A stretch of DNA of 64,000 nt from Kalaharituber pfeilii. Taxonomy: Eukaryota > Ascomycota > Pezizomycetes > Pezizales > Pezizaceae. The position numbers were made by a program, and so were the translations under genes. How positions within the stretch are numbered: position 1 is the first letter of the stretch; every line of letters begins with the position of its first letter. The notes beneath the pieces were generated by a model. It did not search any database. It was given only the letters and a program-made list of their open reading frames with translations, and was not told where the DNA came from. The stretch covers positions 1,550,001-1,614,000 of the forward strand of contig WHUZ01000002.1 of assembly GCA_015179045.1 (NCBI GenBank). The letters are read 5' to 3'. Positions 8,013 through 19,201 of this stretch are shown one piece after another.

Positions 8013-9653
8013 AATCATATGTGAAAGTGACATAAAATACATGTAGACCAAGTAGTGATAAAAAAATTATATGTGAAGACTAAAACAACTTACACCGGTT
8101 TCGCAACAGGGATCCTCAGCTAGAAAGAGGCCTACCAGATATGTTTGCGAAACCGGGTAATTACAGACAACCCTTAGGTGCTGGACAACCCTCTTCCATC
8201 AGTCACCTCCCAAAGGAATTGAATTCAGCCCCTCAGTTCTACACTCAATATGTTGCTAAGTTAATCAAGAGGTTAACTGTCACACTAAGTGCAGGTCAGT
8301 TCACAGTAATACATAGTGAAGAGCACCTCACGGTCGAGGGGCGGGTCATTGCTTGTTTATAATGTACTCTGCCATGATTCTTCGTTCCCCAACTACAAGC
8401 TTACTCATAACATGTTCTCATCCTCCTCCTATTTTGGCAATATATGGCTATCATACCATTCATCTTTTCCCACCATATAAACAAAAGTAAATACAAAAAC
8501 ATGATCCAACATTGCCATCATCCACTCATTATGTGTAATATAGAATCGTCTCGTCGAAGCGATCTCCATACAATATAGGCCTATAAATTATTAGATCATT
8601 ATCGTGGCGAAAGATTCATTGATGCACCTCACAAAAAAAGGAGCTCATTACCCTCAACACATTCTTCCGCTAAAGGAGACTGCTTCATAGCTCACTGCCA
8701 GCATGGCAACCTCCACAGAGAATTATTGAACAAGAGAGAATAAATTAATAAACATACTCAAAGAAATAAACGGAAAAAAGGAATCAATTATATGACTTTC
8801 TTTATCCTGGCTGATCCTGCAGTGCGGGTATTCGAAGGGTTGTTCCTCGAACGCACTATTCCCATGTCACATTTAGCATATAGTACTTTTTCAGCGCATG
8901 GGAAGTAGAGTGAGAGGGGGGAAGGTGCAATGTACTTCAATGGCAGTTCAATCCCTTCCTGTAAAGTAGTTTATGCTCGAGTACGTGTTGCGATGTGAGT
9001 CCCGTGACGGGTCATATTAGCAGGGCCTGCTGCTGGGTTCGTGGCGTCAATTTGGTGCTACCAGAGGTCAAGGTGTTGCAGGATTGGCTCAAAGCTTTAG
9101 AGTTAACGGTATTTGGGTTGTTGCTACATGGTGGGGTCCTGCACTCCTTTTTGAGAGAGGCATTACAAAGAAAGTTACAGGTCGGGTTATTTTGTGGATA
9201 TTTACGGGGAGGGGGGTGAGGTCGGTGTCCCGAAAATCTCGACAGCTATAAGGCTGTTTGCCCAGATCACGAATGGAGCACTTGAGAGATTCAGTTGTGG
9301 TGGAGTTCATGGTACTGTATAAGTATAATGCTGTATTTCTGCTTTCTATCCCTTTTTGCAAGCGTGGTGGAGGCGCCCAGAAATTATATTAGATTCTAGC
9401 ATTAATATGTCTGCCTGCCTTAGTAAATCTTCCTCCTACTTAAAGCTGTCGCAGGCTCCATAGCTGCATTCTGCCAGAATGCAACAAACTCAAAATCCAT
9501 CAACAAGGTACATAAAAACGAAAAGCCAAAAACGCCAAAATATTCCCTGAGCAACCAATTTCGGAACTCCGGAAAAAGTAAAAAGGATAGAAGGTGAAAG
9601 GGAGATATAAACATAAAATAAATTGAGAACGTAAAGACATGGTAAGGGATCAA
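8013..9653. other. Gene-poor spacer, 1.6 kb
   Basis: No supported gene. A 73-codon open frame at 8141-8362 has no recognisable motif and no homologue that I know. The rest is AT-rich, with stops in all frames. The stretch marks the transition from the repeat block to the gene block. Confidence 0.5.
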
Positions 9654-10904
9654 TCAAAACATCAGCCCTGAATTTCGTTCCCTAGCCGAATGGGGCTCGC
9701 CAGATAACTCTACTGGGCTAAAATGGTTTGCAGGTTGCGCTGATAATTCTGCTGGAGTAGCAACAGGACTTCTCTGTGCGGTTTTGATTGGTGTAGTTCC
9801 AGCAGATGGAATCATATACACCGACATATGAGGGTTTGGAGCCGGCGGGGAATAATATGAGCTATACCTCGGATCTTGAGAATAGTCGTAGTAGCTGCCT
9901 TGTATTGGTGCCTGCGTACCATACCGTCCATAGAGAAGATGCCCTGAAACTTGTTCAGGTGACCCCTCTTGCGGCTCATGGGTGACTGCCTTCTTTTCAC
10001 TCCTCCATTTGCCGCACTTGTAGATGATGAAGCCACAAATCACTAGAATTACCACTGCGCCAAGGGCGAGGCCTACAGTAGCACCAGTGGATAGACTGCT
10101 TCTCTTTTTCTTCTCAGAGCTGCTGCTATTGGGTGTTTCCTTTTGTTCGTACTCGCTCGGGATGTGGTCGCCAGGAGAGAGTGAGAAATCTGCTTGTTTT
10201 GCCATCTTTTGGTGCTTTTCAACGGATTTCTCAGTCGTCCTGACAGCCAGAAATGTCAGGAATATTGCTCTACCAATAATATTGCGAATTGTACACTTAC
10301 GGATTAATTGCGCCAACCATACCCCAATCGTTACAGCTACCTTCTCCGGAACAATAAAAGAACACTGGCTCAGCTGTATCGACTTTCCAGGACCATGTAG
10401 GAGGCTAGCGCAGATAAATAGATGTTGAGCGCTCAAAGGAACGTAGAAAACTTACATTTTCGGGCATCTTGGACGAATCCAGTGGGAAGAAACCAGAGTA
10501 GAAACCTTTCTTCGTTGAATTTAACATCTCCCGTGGTATGCATGGAGCATCGAAATCCGCTCGCACAACGGAATGATTGACTGGGTAAAACTCAAATCGT
10601 ATAACGTCCCCTACAGCAGCTTTCGTACTGTCTGGAACAAACTTATGTGCAAGCTATGTTTTGTCAGTTAGCTTCACAGAACAAAAGAAGACAAAGAAAT
10701 ATTATTACTTACATATCCAACTTTAACGACATGTTCTGTTCCTCCAGGGGAAGGTGTAACTTCTTCATCCGCCCGTAGTTTGAGGGTAGTAGAGCCCTCT
10801 TGTACAGTTGATGGCAATGCAAAAGAAGAGGATATGAACAAAATGCCCAATAGTAGGTCCAAAAACATATTCGAGTATGCACCGAGTATTCGTAATGGAG
10901 GCAT
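9654..10904 (-). CDS. Cupredoxin-like extracellular protein with one transmembrane segment
   Basis: Four exons (10904-10713, 10653-10456, 10404-10301, 10239-9654) join in phase to 359 residues. A hydrophobic leader (MFLDLLLGILFISSSFALPS) starts at residue 13, so translation may begin there, at 10868. The cupredoxin fold follows: HVVKVGY, HKFVPDSTKAAVGD, FYPVNHSVVRADFDAPCIP, GFYSGFFP and PVFFYCSGEGSC. The NHSV histidine and FYC cysteine are the expected copper-site ligands of the fungal extracellular serine-rich cupredoxin group. A Ser-rich linker leads to one membrane helix (GLALGAVVILVICGFIIY) and a cytosolic Pro/Tyr-rich tail of about 120 residues. This makes it a cell-surface protein of unknown role. 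The stop codon defines the end clearly. Whether copper is bound is inference. Confidence 0.85.
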
Positions 10905-11869
10905 CTTGATGCGAAAATAACCTCAAACTCTTGCAAGTTTCCAATTCCTTTTTTCAAGTTCTAAGATTGAACTAAACCAGTGATGTAGTTATTCAAGCAG
11001 ATGGGAGAGATTGGTATAATATAATTCGTGATTCCAACGAGTTGAAGTAAAGCTGCACGCCGCGGTTCAGACCGTTTAAAAGGGTTAATTCAATTGCCTT
11101 TTTTATGGTATATAGTCCCAGAACCAGACTTTGCTGTGATATCACGATGAGGACCCTGCGAGGACAAGAAATAAACTTCTTCCAGAGAAAATACAAAGAA
11201 AAAAGGGCCAGCGGATAATCATGGCCACGGGAGAAGCATGCGATTATAAGGTCAGCGTCAAATAGGGATGACCAGATACAACTTTTCCTGTATCCACATT
11301 GCCTTTTACCATTTTGAGCAGCTGGGACAGCGCCGAAGAATGGCCCATCCGTTCCAGACGCCCAACCATCGCCCAACCATGCTAGTTTCTATATTAGCAA
11401 CAAAGCATCCATAGCCCTATGCTTCAATTCGACCTCGTGAGGCTGAACCACTAACTATGACGCCAGTTGAAAAACTGGCCTAGGCATATGCATGCTCCGG
11501 ATTAGTAGTAAACTGGAGGTGACTTGAGTTAGTATGTGGATATGAAAAGCAGGCCATGCTCCGGCGTACATAGTTGCATTGGAAACTCCGAACATCGCTT
11601 TCACCGAAGAAACCATCACGTACATTGGTTAGCAAAATGAGAAAACGATATTCTCACGTTAGCACTAGGACAAGTCGCCTTTTGGGTGGAAACTTGGCGT
11701 GGCAACAGCCACAGTGCATTAGCCACATGAGCCACAGCAGCGAGAACAGGTGCGCCAAGCCGGTCTCAAGCCGCCTTTACCTCGCATACCCATCACTAAC
11801 AAGCTCAGTTCCAGTCTCCTCTGGGCTGTCAGAAAACGAAACCGACCGTCGAGAGCTCACAGGATATAC
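10905..11869. other. Intergenic region upstream of both neighbours
   Basis: The divergent 5' regions of the cupredoxin gene (-) and TAF8 (+) lie here. A 126-codon ATG-less open frame on the - strand (11376-10996) shows no family signal. I see no promoter motif I would stand behind. Confidence 0.4.
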
Positions 11870-12948
11870 ATGGCCTTCACAGAGAGGCCAGTAAAGCGAC
11901 GCAGGCGGGAACCTGTTCCAGATGCTCCGCGGCCTCCAGAGACCGCGGCAGTCGTCTCAGAAGAACTTGCGGCGTCGCTACTCGACCGCGCGAATGCAAA
12001 GATTCTACAGTCGGTGGGCTTCACGGGGGCGACAAGAGTAGCGCAGGAGCGATTGAGGATGCTCGCGGAGGAGTGTAAGATATCTCTACCAGGATATTTA
12101 AGCAGAGACATTCGAGGAACAAGATAAAGCCAGGAAAGGAGGGAAGATATGCTAATCAGCTATGGCTCGGGGGTTTAGACTACTTGTCCATGTTAGAGCG
12201 GGTCGCTCGCTTTGCTCATGCACAGCGCCGCACTCGCCCAACCGTTGTCGACTTTCAGCAAATGCTCATACAGAGCGGAATCACGATTTCATCATTATTG
12301 GATGAGACACGGCGTGTCCCATCCACACAGCCGGTGCCCCTTGACCTGCCAGGTCCACAGTCCGCAGAGGAATTGGAAATGTCATCTCAACTCAACACGC
12401 TCCGCGGCCTACTTGGTGCTGAGCTTGATGGAGCAAGCGATTCAAGACCATACATTCCAGATCACCTTCCTCCATTCCCGAGTAAGCACACGTACCTATC
12501 CACCCCGGTTTTTACGGAACGACCGCGCGAACCTAGGGTTATTCGCGAAATGGCGACTCAGGAGGCATTGCTGGCGGAGAATGCGCTGCGCAAGATTCTA
12601 GCTGCAGCAGCAAGTGCAAGCACTAGGAGAACTGCGAATCGTGTAGTTATAGAAGGGGGCGAGAGTGATAGGGGTGCGCTGTCAACTTCACCCACGGTTA
12701 TCAAAAGGAAAAATAGGGACGAAGTATGGGAGCAAGCATTCAATGCTGTCAAGGCGTCAGAGGAGGTGGAAGCGAAAATGGTGAACGGTGTTGGTGGTGC
12801 TGATTTGACCGTTAATAAGGCAGCGGGCAAAAGCAAGGATGCCGGACATGGGGTGGATTCCAATGTCTGGCTAGAAGTAACCGTCAATTCCGATCGTCAG
12901 TATTGGAGGAGCGGGGGTGGAAAAGCCATGAAAACAAGACAACCATAG
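11870..12948 (+). CDS. TAF8: TFIID subunit TAF8
   Basis: Two exons (11870-12074 and 12179-12948) with a 104-bp intron (gtaaga...tttag) give 324 residues. The N-terminus is basic (PVKRRRREPV). A histone fold spans about residues 33-92 (ASLLDRANAKILQSVGF, RMLAEEYYLSMLERVARFAH, RPTVVDFQQML) across the splice. The TAF8 C-terminal motif follows at DHLPPFPSKHTYLSTPVFTE and PRVIREMATQEALLAENALR. TAF8 pairs with TAF10 by its histone fold and joins TAF2 to the TFIID core in the nucleus. The ATG at 11870 was chosen because the upstream in-frame sequence has no fungal TAF8 character. Splicing restores the AEEYY sequence expected in the fold. Confidence 0.92.
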
Positions 12949-13328
12949 ATGTGGTGCCTTCTCTTCTGGTTTGTGCATGCTGTGTGTCATGTTTTTCGTT
13001 TTGTGCTTGTTCATCATTGAGAGCATGCGTGACTTGCTTCGGGTTATATCATTGGGCGGGGTTTTGGTTTGGTTCTTGTTACTGGGAGTTTTGTCTCTGA
13101 AGTTCTCGTTCACCTGTACCATATATCATTTAATCCAACGAGGCACATGGGACGTCAAATTGCTAGTACCGGATCCAACTCCATGACGCTGTTCGTGTTC
13201 ATCGTTTTCAGACTATCCGCCTATCACCCAACTAAGCCGCAGGCCTGCCTCCGTCCGTCAGGACGGCGCTGAGATGGGCAGCCAACGCCCCTATGAGGTA
13301 CTAGGCATTCTACCCTCAGAACCTACGA
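12949..13328. other. Convergent 3' intergenic region
   Basis: The 3' ends of TAF8 (+) and SOM1 (-) face each other across this T-rich stretch. No gene or RNA is visible. Confidence 0.5.
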
Positions 13329-13801
13329 CTAGCGGTATCTCTCTAGCTCTGTAACCTCTACGGTCACATTTGCACACCTTTCGCGAATCAGTCACTATTT
13401 CAACACCATTCACTCGTCAAAACTCAGTGGACTTACTTCCGAAACAATCTCACAACAGGCACACATCTAATAATGTTATTTATCATGTCGGGATCGCATT
13501 GATATTGTACCATTTCATATAATGGGCACTTTTTCTCAACCTCTTGTAGTGTTGCAATGTGCGCTACCTCCTCCGGTTCTGGCTTCTTCTCGAATGGGTG
13601 GTAAGGTGATGGAGAAGTGAGGATACCCGGAGGTAATCCTGGCTTCTTTTTCTTCGGCTGTGGTCGGCTAGCGAACCGTTGAGCAAGATTTTCTGTGGGG
13701 AAAAGATGGGCTCTGTGATGCCAGGGAAAAGCGGTGGGGCCCGCAGGGACTTGGGCGTTATCAGAGGATCCGGAGGATGATGTGGAGGAAGAGGATGCCA
13801 T
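13329..13801 (-). CDS. SOM1: Mitochondrial export protein Som1
   Basis: Two exons (13801-13437 and 13377-13329) give 137 residues. The start at 13801 (MASSSSTSSSG) was preferred to the TTG-led longer frame. The motifs AFPWHHRAHLFPTENLAQRF and LPPGIL are typical of fungal Som1. So is CPLYEMVQYQC followed by CVPVVRLFRKC, which makes a twin CX9C pair. The second C of the last pair comes only after splicing, which supports the small final exon. Som1 works with the inner membrane peptidase complex Imp1/Imp2 in the intermembrane space, and twin CX9C proteins are imported through Mia40. Confidence 0.85.
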
Positions 13802-14616
13802 GGTGCTGCTTTGATTGATGGCGTACCTTCTTTCGATTGATAGGAAGTATTGGTGCTCGCACATATTGCAATGCTTGTGTTTGCGACGTGTCTCGATAAG
13901 ATGTGCTCGAAGCTGTTAGTGTGAGATAGTCTCATGGGTGCTGGGCATAGGAGGGTCTAAACATTAACTTATTTTACGATAAGCATATGCAGATCCCGTT
14001 TTATTGCAGACCATCATGCATCTTGGCATGCAGTAACATGCAGGCAACTCCTGTATGCAAGCCAGTATGCAGCGAGCGGTGATTCCCTCACTCTCCTTCA
14101 ATCTAAGAAGCATCGTAGGAGTTCAGCCCCATATATGTAACATAGGCTCCAAAAATTTGGTGCTTATCAGCTCCACCAGTCTTTTCTCAAATCAAAAATG
14201 GAAATCACAGAGTTATTCAGCGCTCGAAAAGCGACGAATCTATGACATAATCATTAAAATCAGAGTTTATTTTGTGGAGCTCATTGAGTTGGAAAATTTT
14301 GGTGGGCAGATATGTCTGTTCTTAACTTCCGGGACCATACCATAAGTTAAAGTTAAATATTCTCGTCAAGAGCATGCGCGTCAGGGTGTTGTGTTGACTT
14401 TCGTCAAGTCTTAGCACGACCCAGCAGTCATGAACACTTCGCTGCCCGTCTTGTGAGGTGTTCGGACACCGAAGGCGGGCGCCGGCACCCACTTTGGCAG
14501 GCCACCGCAAGCCATCTCCTTCACTCTCTTCAACTCCGGCACGACAACAAGCATGCTCGCTGCTCTCCGCCCCCACCCCTCACTATGGCAGCTAATTGCG
14601 ACTGGTTGTCGCAGAC
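13802..14616. other. Divergent promoter region
   Basis: This is the 5' flank of SOM1 (-) and of the 14617 gene (+). Overlapping ORFs here are short and compositionally unlike the neighbours. An ATG at 14551 in another frame gives a mitochondrial-presequence-like peptide (LAALRPHPSLWQLIATGCRR). It could be a first exon of the next gene, but I cannot find a matching donor. Confidence 0.35.
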
Positions 14617-16284
14617 ATGCGTTCTCGATCTCAGGCTCACTCTCCCATCGCCGTACATACATTCTCCTGCACACAACCTACAACCCATCTCTTGTTCGTC
14701 TTTCCAGCACTTGAAAATGTCATTACCATTTTTCTTGTCACTAACTCCTGGGACGAACAGGACTGCCCTACCCTTCCACAATTGGTCACTTCATTAGCAA
14801 AACCACCCAAGTCCATCGTACTCCTCGCAACATCCCGCTATGCTACATTCCTCGCAAATGACATTGGAGTTCTAGAATCGCATATTGCAACACTCTTCAA
14901 TCCAATGAGCACAATGAGTTCAGCTTCATTGAGTCCTTCAGACAAGCCTGGGATTGAAGTTTTGGCAGGAGTGGTGGATGCTTTGCCTGTGTTGAGCACG
15001 CAGGAGGGAAACGGCATAAAAGCAAGGAGACAGGAGGGATATACGTGGCTGATAACAGACAAGGCAGGAATAATTACCACTCCATGGAAAGAAAATAAGA
15101 GCAAAGATATAGACGAATTTGGAGCACCTATCATGCGTGTCTCGGGACGCAGGACGAATTGGGGAAACGAGAGACCCATTCCATTCATCTTCACTTTTCC
15201 AATACGTAGTGCTGAATCCGTAGGGGCATGCCGTGCTGTGGTCACCCTTCCGCTCAGTAACACTCTATTTCAAACAGGGACTCTCGCTACTGTCGTCCGG
15301 TTCAACGTTGGCGGGTGGGGTGACCGACTATCGCCCCAGCCTGTGCTTGCCGAGAATCGGCTGTACAGAGTCGAGGTTCCAGTTATGAGTCTGGAGGGGG
15401 GCAGAGCGAGGTCTGGTAGAAGACTTCCCCTTCTGCCGCTGACAGAGCCAAGGGAAGTCATAGCATGTGCAGGTAACATCCTACGTGGTCTAAAAATTAG
15501 TGAAGGGGGTACTACGCCTGCATCGAGGGAGCTGGAGGTCGCGGTTGGGAGGTATTTCAGGGATAGGGGAAGAAGGCAAGAGAAGGTGGATGTGTTTGCA
15601 TATATTACCCCGCAGAAGCCGAGTGGGGAGAATGGAGGTGAAGTTGACCCGTGGGATACCCAAAAAGGGAAACTACGACGAGTGCTCGGGGGTGGCGGAG
15701 GATGGGGGCAAAAGGCGGGGTTACTGTCACTGGATCCACAGGGGTGGACGTATGCATTAGGGGATGTTGCGTATGGAAAACTGCATTATGACGACAATGG
15801 GATTGGAGATGACCTGGATGGGAATGGAGGCGAGTTCAAGCAGAGGTTTGAGGAGAGGTTCTTTGGGGGGAAGGATGATGTGGTGGATGTTAGGGGGGTG
15901 GAGGAACAGAGAGGGAAGAGAGTGGAGGGAAGGCATCCGGAGGCAGTGGTGGAAGTGGGGGATTGGGTGAGGTTTTACATAGTTGAAGGACAGAGAGCGG
16001 GAGAAGCTGGTGACGACGCAGGGGGTGGGAAGGTCGTGTTTGGTTGCGTCAGTAAGGAAGGGGAAATTGTGGGACATGAGGAGGAGAGTTGGGAGGCTAA
16101 GAAAACTGCCGAGAGGACATTCGGTCAGGTGGATGTGGAAGGTCTGTTTGGCGGGAGAAGTGAGGAGGGGGTGTGGATACATTATGAGCGGGACGGGGAA
16201 CAGGTGGAGAATGGGGATGTCAGGGGGAGGAGAGGGAAGATGGATGTGCCCGGGGGGGAGTTGGAGGTTGTGGTGGGAAAGTGA
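14617..16284 (+). CDS. Uncharacterised conserved-looking fungal protein, 555 aa (possible FIST-like N-half)
   Basis: A single long frame starts at the ATG at 14617 (MRSRSQAHSPIAVHTFSC). The first third has alternating hydrophobic segments (SIVLLATSRYATFLANDIG, GIEVLAGVVDALP, GYTWLITDKAGI). NTLFQTGTLATVVRFNVGGW comes near the middle. The last third is rich in G, E and D and is poorly ordered (GGGGGWGQKAG, DDNGIGDDLDGNGG). The arrangement recalls FIST-type sensory proteins, in which a small domain sees a ligand, but I cannot show it by sequence. Codon use becomes strongly G-rich after 15600. There are no membrane segments. An upstream exon with a mitochondrial targeting peptide is possible. Confidence 0.6.
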   Translation: MRSRSQAHSPIAVHTFSCTQPTTHLLFVFPALENVITIFLVTNSWDEQDCPTLPQLVTSLAKPPKSIVLLATSRYATFLANDIGVLESHIATLFNPMSTMSSASLSPSDKPGIEVLAGVVDALPVLSTQEGNGIKARRQEGYTWLITDKAGIITTPWKENKSKDIDEFGAPIMRVSGRRTNWGNERPIPFIFTFPIRSAESVGACRAVVTLPLSNTLFQTGTLATVVRFNVGGWGDRLSPQPVLAENRLYRVEVPVMSLEGGRARSGRRLPLLPLTEPREVIACAGNILRGLKISEGGTTPASRELEVAVGRYFRDRGRRQEKVDVFAYITPQKPSGENGGEVDPWDTQKGKLRRVLGGGGGWGQKAGLLSLDPQGWTYALGDVAYGKLHYDDNGIGDDLDGNGGEFKQRFEERFFGGKDDVVDVRGVEEQRGKRVEGRHPEAVVEVGDWVRFYIVEGQRAGEAGDDAGGGKVVFGCVSKEGEIVGHEEESWEAKKTAERTFGQVDVEGLFGGRSEEGVWIHYERDGEQVENGDVRGRRGKMDVPGGELEVVVGK

Positions 16285-17161
16285 TAAATGGGGATTACTT
16301 GTGATATCGACGTTGGTGGGTGGAACATCTCTTAAGGAGCCTCAGTTTAACAAGGACTGGTGAGATGGTTTGCACTTAGGTGTTACGGCCATATGTTCTC
16401 GTGCCCAGATTCTCGGCCATATTGAAATCAGAGTTTAGGAAAATTAAATGCCATCGGTCTCGTTCAAAACTCTACGAATGGTAGCTTTGTTCCCTACATT
16501 GATGCTTAGGTACTTACTTCTTGTATACCAGCATAAATACCGGGATGCCGACAGGGGTATGGGCCAGGGAACAACGCCCCGGCTTTTGAATTTAAAATAA
16601 TTCAAGAGGTAACTCCAGGGATTATTACGACTGCATTTCGTGTGTCCTCCATTGGAGGCAGTTTCGGCAGCCATACGTCCATGCATGCTTTTTAGAAGAC
16701 AAAGAAAGTATCATATCTGCACTCAGCGAGCCCCACTCCCTCAATATACCTTCCCCAACACACAGACCACTTCGCCACCCTTGCCAACACCCCTCGGTGT
16801 TCCGATAATTATGTTGGTATACAAGTATACTACGACGCTTTTGCTGTTGTGCAGATGGGTATATGGGTATATTAATGCGGCCCAAGAGTTGCAGAACACT
16901 GCATCGGCCCTGCATCAGCCCTGATCAGCCCTGCATGCGGCTCAACTAAACCCTGCCTTTGCCCCACCATATCATACAGAGTTTCAGCGGGGCCCGCGAG
17001 CACATGTACATTTATATATGCACCGCAACTTCATTTCAACCTCGCAACCTCAGTTGCACCCTCAGAGCTCAAAACACACTGTATCTTTAGTACTAGCGAC
17101 TCCATCACGATTGGCAAACCAGACACGCCACCAAGCCCCATAGGGCTTCACCATCTTCATC
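16285..17161. other. Intergenic region before DPH2
   Basis: No supported gene. The last 120 bases before 17162 are CA/CT-rich, as is common for fungal 5' leaders. Confidence 0.45.
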
Positions 17162-19201
17162 ATGACCACCCCCGAGGGCCTCTCCTCACTCCCCACAGCG
17201 CCCCTCTTGTCCTCTGCGACCACTGCAGCCCCAATCCTTGACTCCTCCGCCTTCTCGACATACGAGCTGCCTCCCTCGCTGCAAATGTCCCCTCGAAAAC
17301 CCGACGCTCAGATATCAAGCATCTACGAAATTCCTCGAACGGTCTCCGAAATCCTGGATGGTGGGTTTGTGCGTGTCGCACTGCAGTTCCCAGATGAGCT
17401 GTTGCCGGACGCAGCAAGAGTAGCAGAACTGCTGTTGGCTGGGATTAATAGTACTGTTCGTGAAAAGGAGGAAGAGGAAATGGAAAGGAAGGTGTACGTT
17501 CTGGCGGATACGAGTTACGGGTCATGTTGTGTCGACGAGGTCGCTGCGCAGCATGTATGTGCAGATGTGATTGTGCATTACGGGCGGGCGTGTCTGTCCC
17601 TGACGGAGCGGATACCAGTGATATACGTGTACACGGTCTCACCACTGCATGTCGCAGGCGTTGTGGGGGCGTTCCATGCCCAGTTTGGGATGGGCAAGGA
17701 GGGAAGGGGGAGGAAGGTGATGGTGATGGGAGATTTAAGGTATCAAGCGTATTTGGGAGAGATTGTCGAAAGAGTTAGGGATCAGGATGGGGGGTGGGAG
17801 GGAGAAGTCTGGCTGGGGGAGGTTGTGAAGGATCCAGCGTCATTGGTACCGAACAGGACTGTGCCGATGGAGTGTAGGGATGAGGTCATGAATGGAGAGG
17901 TAGATGGAAATGGGAGGGCCGAGGGGGAGGATGAGATGAAGGAGGAGCTGATGCAGGGGGTGGACGGAGATGAAGAAGGAATGGTTAAGGGTGCGAACAA
18001 GTTTCGGGAAGAATGGGAGATTTTCCATGTCGGTACACCGATGCAGAGTTTACTACTCGTGTTGGTGTCGAGAGTTAAACAAATCTGGGTGTACCCCGCC
18101 GAAAAACTCGAAAACCACTCCACTATCACCGCCGACGAGATCATAGCCGCGGACCCCCCAACCGCTCTCCTTCGCCGCCGCTACGCAACCCTCATGCGTC
18201 TGCGCGCGGCATCAATCATCGGCATCCTGGTGTCTACTTTATCGATAAAGCACTATCGGGATGTTGTCTTCCTTGTGCGCCGCCTGATTGCGTCCCACGG
18301 GAAAAAGTCGTATACTGTCGTTGTTGGAAAAGTGAATCCTGCAAAACTGGCAAATTTTGCGGAAATTGAGGCGTGGGTGGGTGTTGGGTGCTGGGAGCAG
18401 GGTGTTGTGGGAGGGGTTTTAGACAGTGGGGGAGGGGAGTTTTGGAGGCCGGTTGTGACAGTGTGGGAGTTGGGGGTAGGATTGGGGGGGTGGGGGGATG
18501 TTGGAACAGGGTTTGGGACAGCAAGGAAAGGGAGAAGTGGAAAGCGGAAGGGTAGGGGTACGGGGAGGAGGTGGGAGTGGAATGGCGAGTGGATTGTGGA
18601 TTTTGAGACTTTGTTGGGGTTGGATAGGCCAGATAGTCCAGTTGCTCCATCTGCACCATCTCCTAACTCTATAACAACAGAAGACACACCACAGCACAAG
18701 CAAGAGATGACCCCTGAGGCCCTCATCACCAAAGAAAAAGCAGAACAAGATACCCATGACCCCCAGAACCCCCTCTCCGCCCTGCCGGAATCGCTCCCGC
18801 CAGACTTTGACCTCCGCACTGGTCGGTACGTCTTTTCGCGGCCGCTTGTAACCTCACATCCTGCTACTAGCACCGTCACCGCCACCGTCACGAATACCTT
18901 GGCCTTATCCTCTGCTCCTTCCGCCCCCCTTCCATCCTCTTCCACAGCCCTTACAACCTCCCAACATGCTGGATCGCTCGCGATTACAAATTCCGCCTCT
19001 GCAGTATCGAGGATAGTGGCAGTTGGAGGCGTAGTCTCTCCCGCGGCGGAGTTTCTAAAAGAAGGAAGAAGCTGGGCAGGGTTGGTTGTTGGTGGGGATC
19101 TTGGTGGCCAGGAGGGGGAGGAGGAAGGGGCGACATTGAGGGTAGGAAGAAAAGGCGTCGCGAGGGGATATGCGGTCGGAGAAGAGATTGGGAGGGCGTG
19201 A
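17162..19201 (+). CDS. DPH2: Diphthamide biosynthesis protein 2
   Basis: A single exon of 679 residues. VRVALQFPDELLPDAARVAE, VYVLADTSYGSCCVDEVAAQ and DVIVHYGRACLS are the DPH1/DPH2 signature, with Cys 122, 123, 133 and 144 in the Fe-S region. Later parts (EIFHVGTPMQSLLLVLVSRV, SIIGILVSTLSIKHYRDVV, YTVVVGKVNPAKLANFAEIE) fit the second and third domains. With Dph1, Dph3 and Dph4 it makes the first C-C bond of diphthamide on EF2 histidine, from S-adenosylmethionine, in the cytosol. It is longer than yeast Dph2 because of an acidic insert near residue 250, a Gly/Arg-rich stretch and a Pro/Ser/Thr-rich C-terminal extension. Confidence 0.95.
   Translation: MTTPEGLSSLPTAPLLSSATTAAPILDSSAFSTYELPPSLQMSPRKPDAQISSIYEIPRTVSEILDGGFVRVALQFPDELLPDAARVAELLLAGINSTVREKEEEEMERKVYVLADTSYGSCCVDEVAAQHVCADVIVHYGRACLSLTERIPVIYVYTVSPLHVAGVVGAFHAQFGMGKEGRGRKVMVMGDLRYQAYLGEIVERVRDQDGGWEGEVWLGEVVKDPASLVPNRTVPMECRDEVMNGEVDGNGRAEGEDEMKEELMQGVDGDEEGMVKGANKFREEWEIFHVGTPMQSLLLVLVSRVKQIWVYPAEKLENHSTITADEIIAADPPTALLRRRYATLMRLRAASIIGILVSTLSIKHYRDVVFLVRRLIASHGKKSYTVVVGKVNPAKLANFAEIEAWVGVGCWEQGVVGGVLDSGGGEFWRPVVTVWELGVGLGGWGDVGTGFGTARKGRSGKRKGRGTGRRWEWNGEWIVDFETLLGLDRPDSPVAPSAPSPNSITTEDTPQHKQEMTPEALITKEKAEQDTHDPQNPLSALPESLPPDFDLRTGRYVFSRPLVTSHPATSTVTATVTNTLALSSAPSAPLPSSSTALTTSQHAGSLAITNSASAVSRIVAVGGVVSPAAEFLKEGRSWAGLVVGGDLGGQEGEEEGATLRVGRKGVARGYAVGEEIGRA

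Noticed and set aside
8141..8362. 73-codon + strand frame
   Set aside because: No recognisable motif and no context that would support a gene.
8808..8830. Sequence resembling the 5' end of 18S rRNA (ctggctgatcctgc)
   Set aside because: Similarity stops after about 14 bases; the following sequence does not match small-subunit rRNA.
10996..11376. 126-codon - strand frame as a gene
   Set aside because: No ATG, no family motif, and frame use unlike the neighbours; kept only as a note in the intergenic entry.
18253..18945. 230-codon - strand frame
   Set aside because: Antisense shadow of DPH2; low-complexity Pro/Ser composition caused by the G-rich DPH2 strand.
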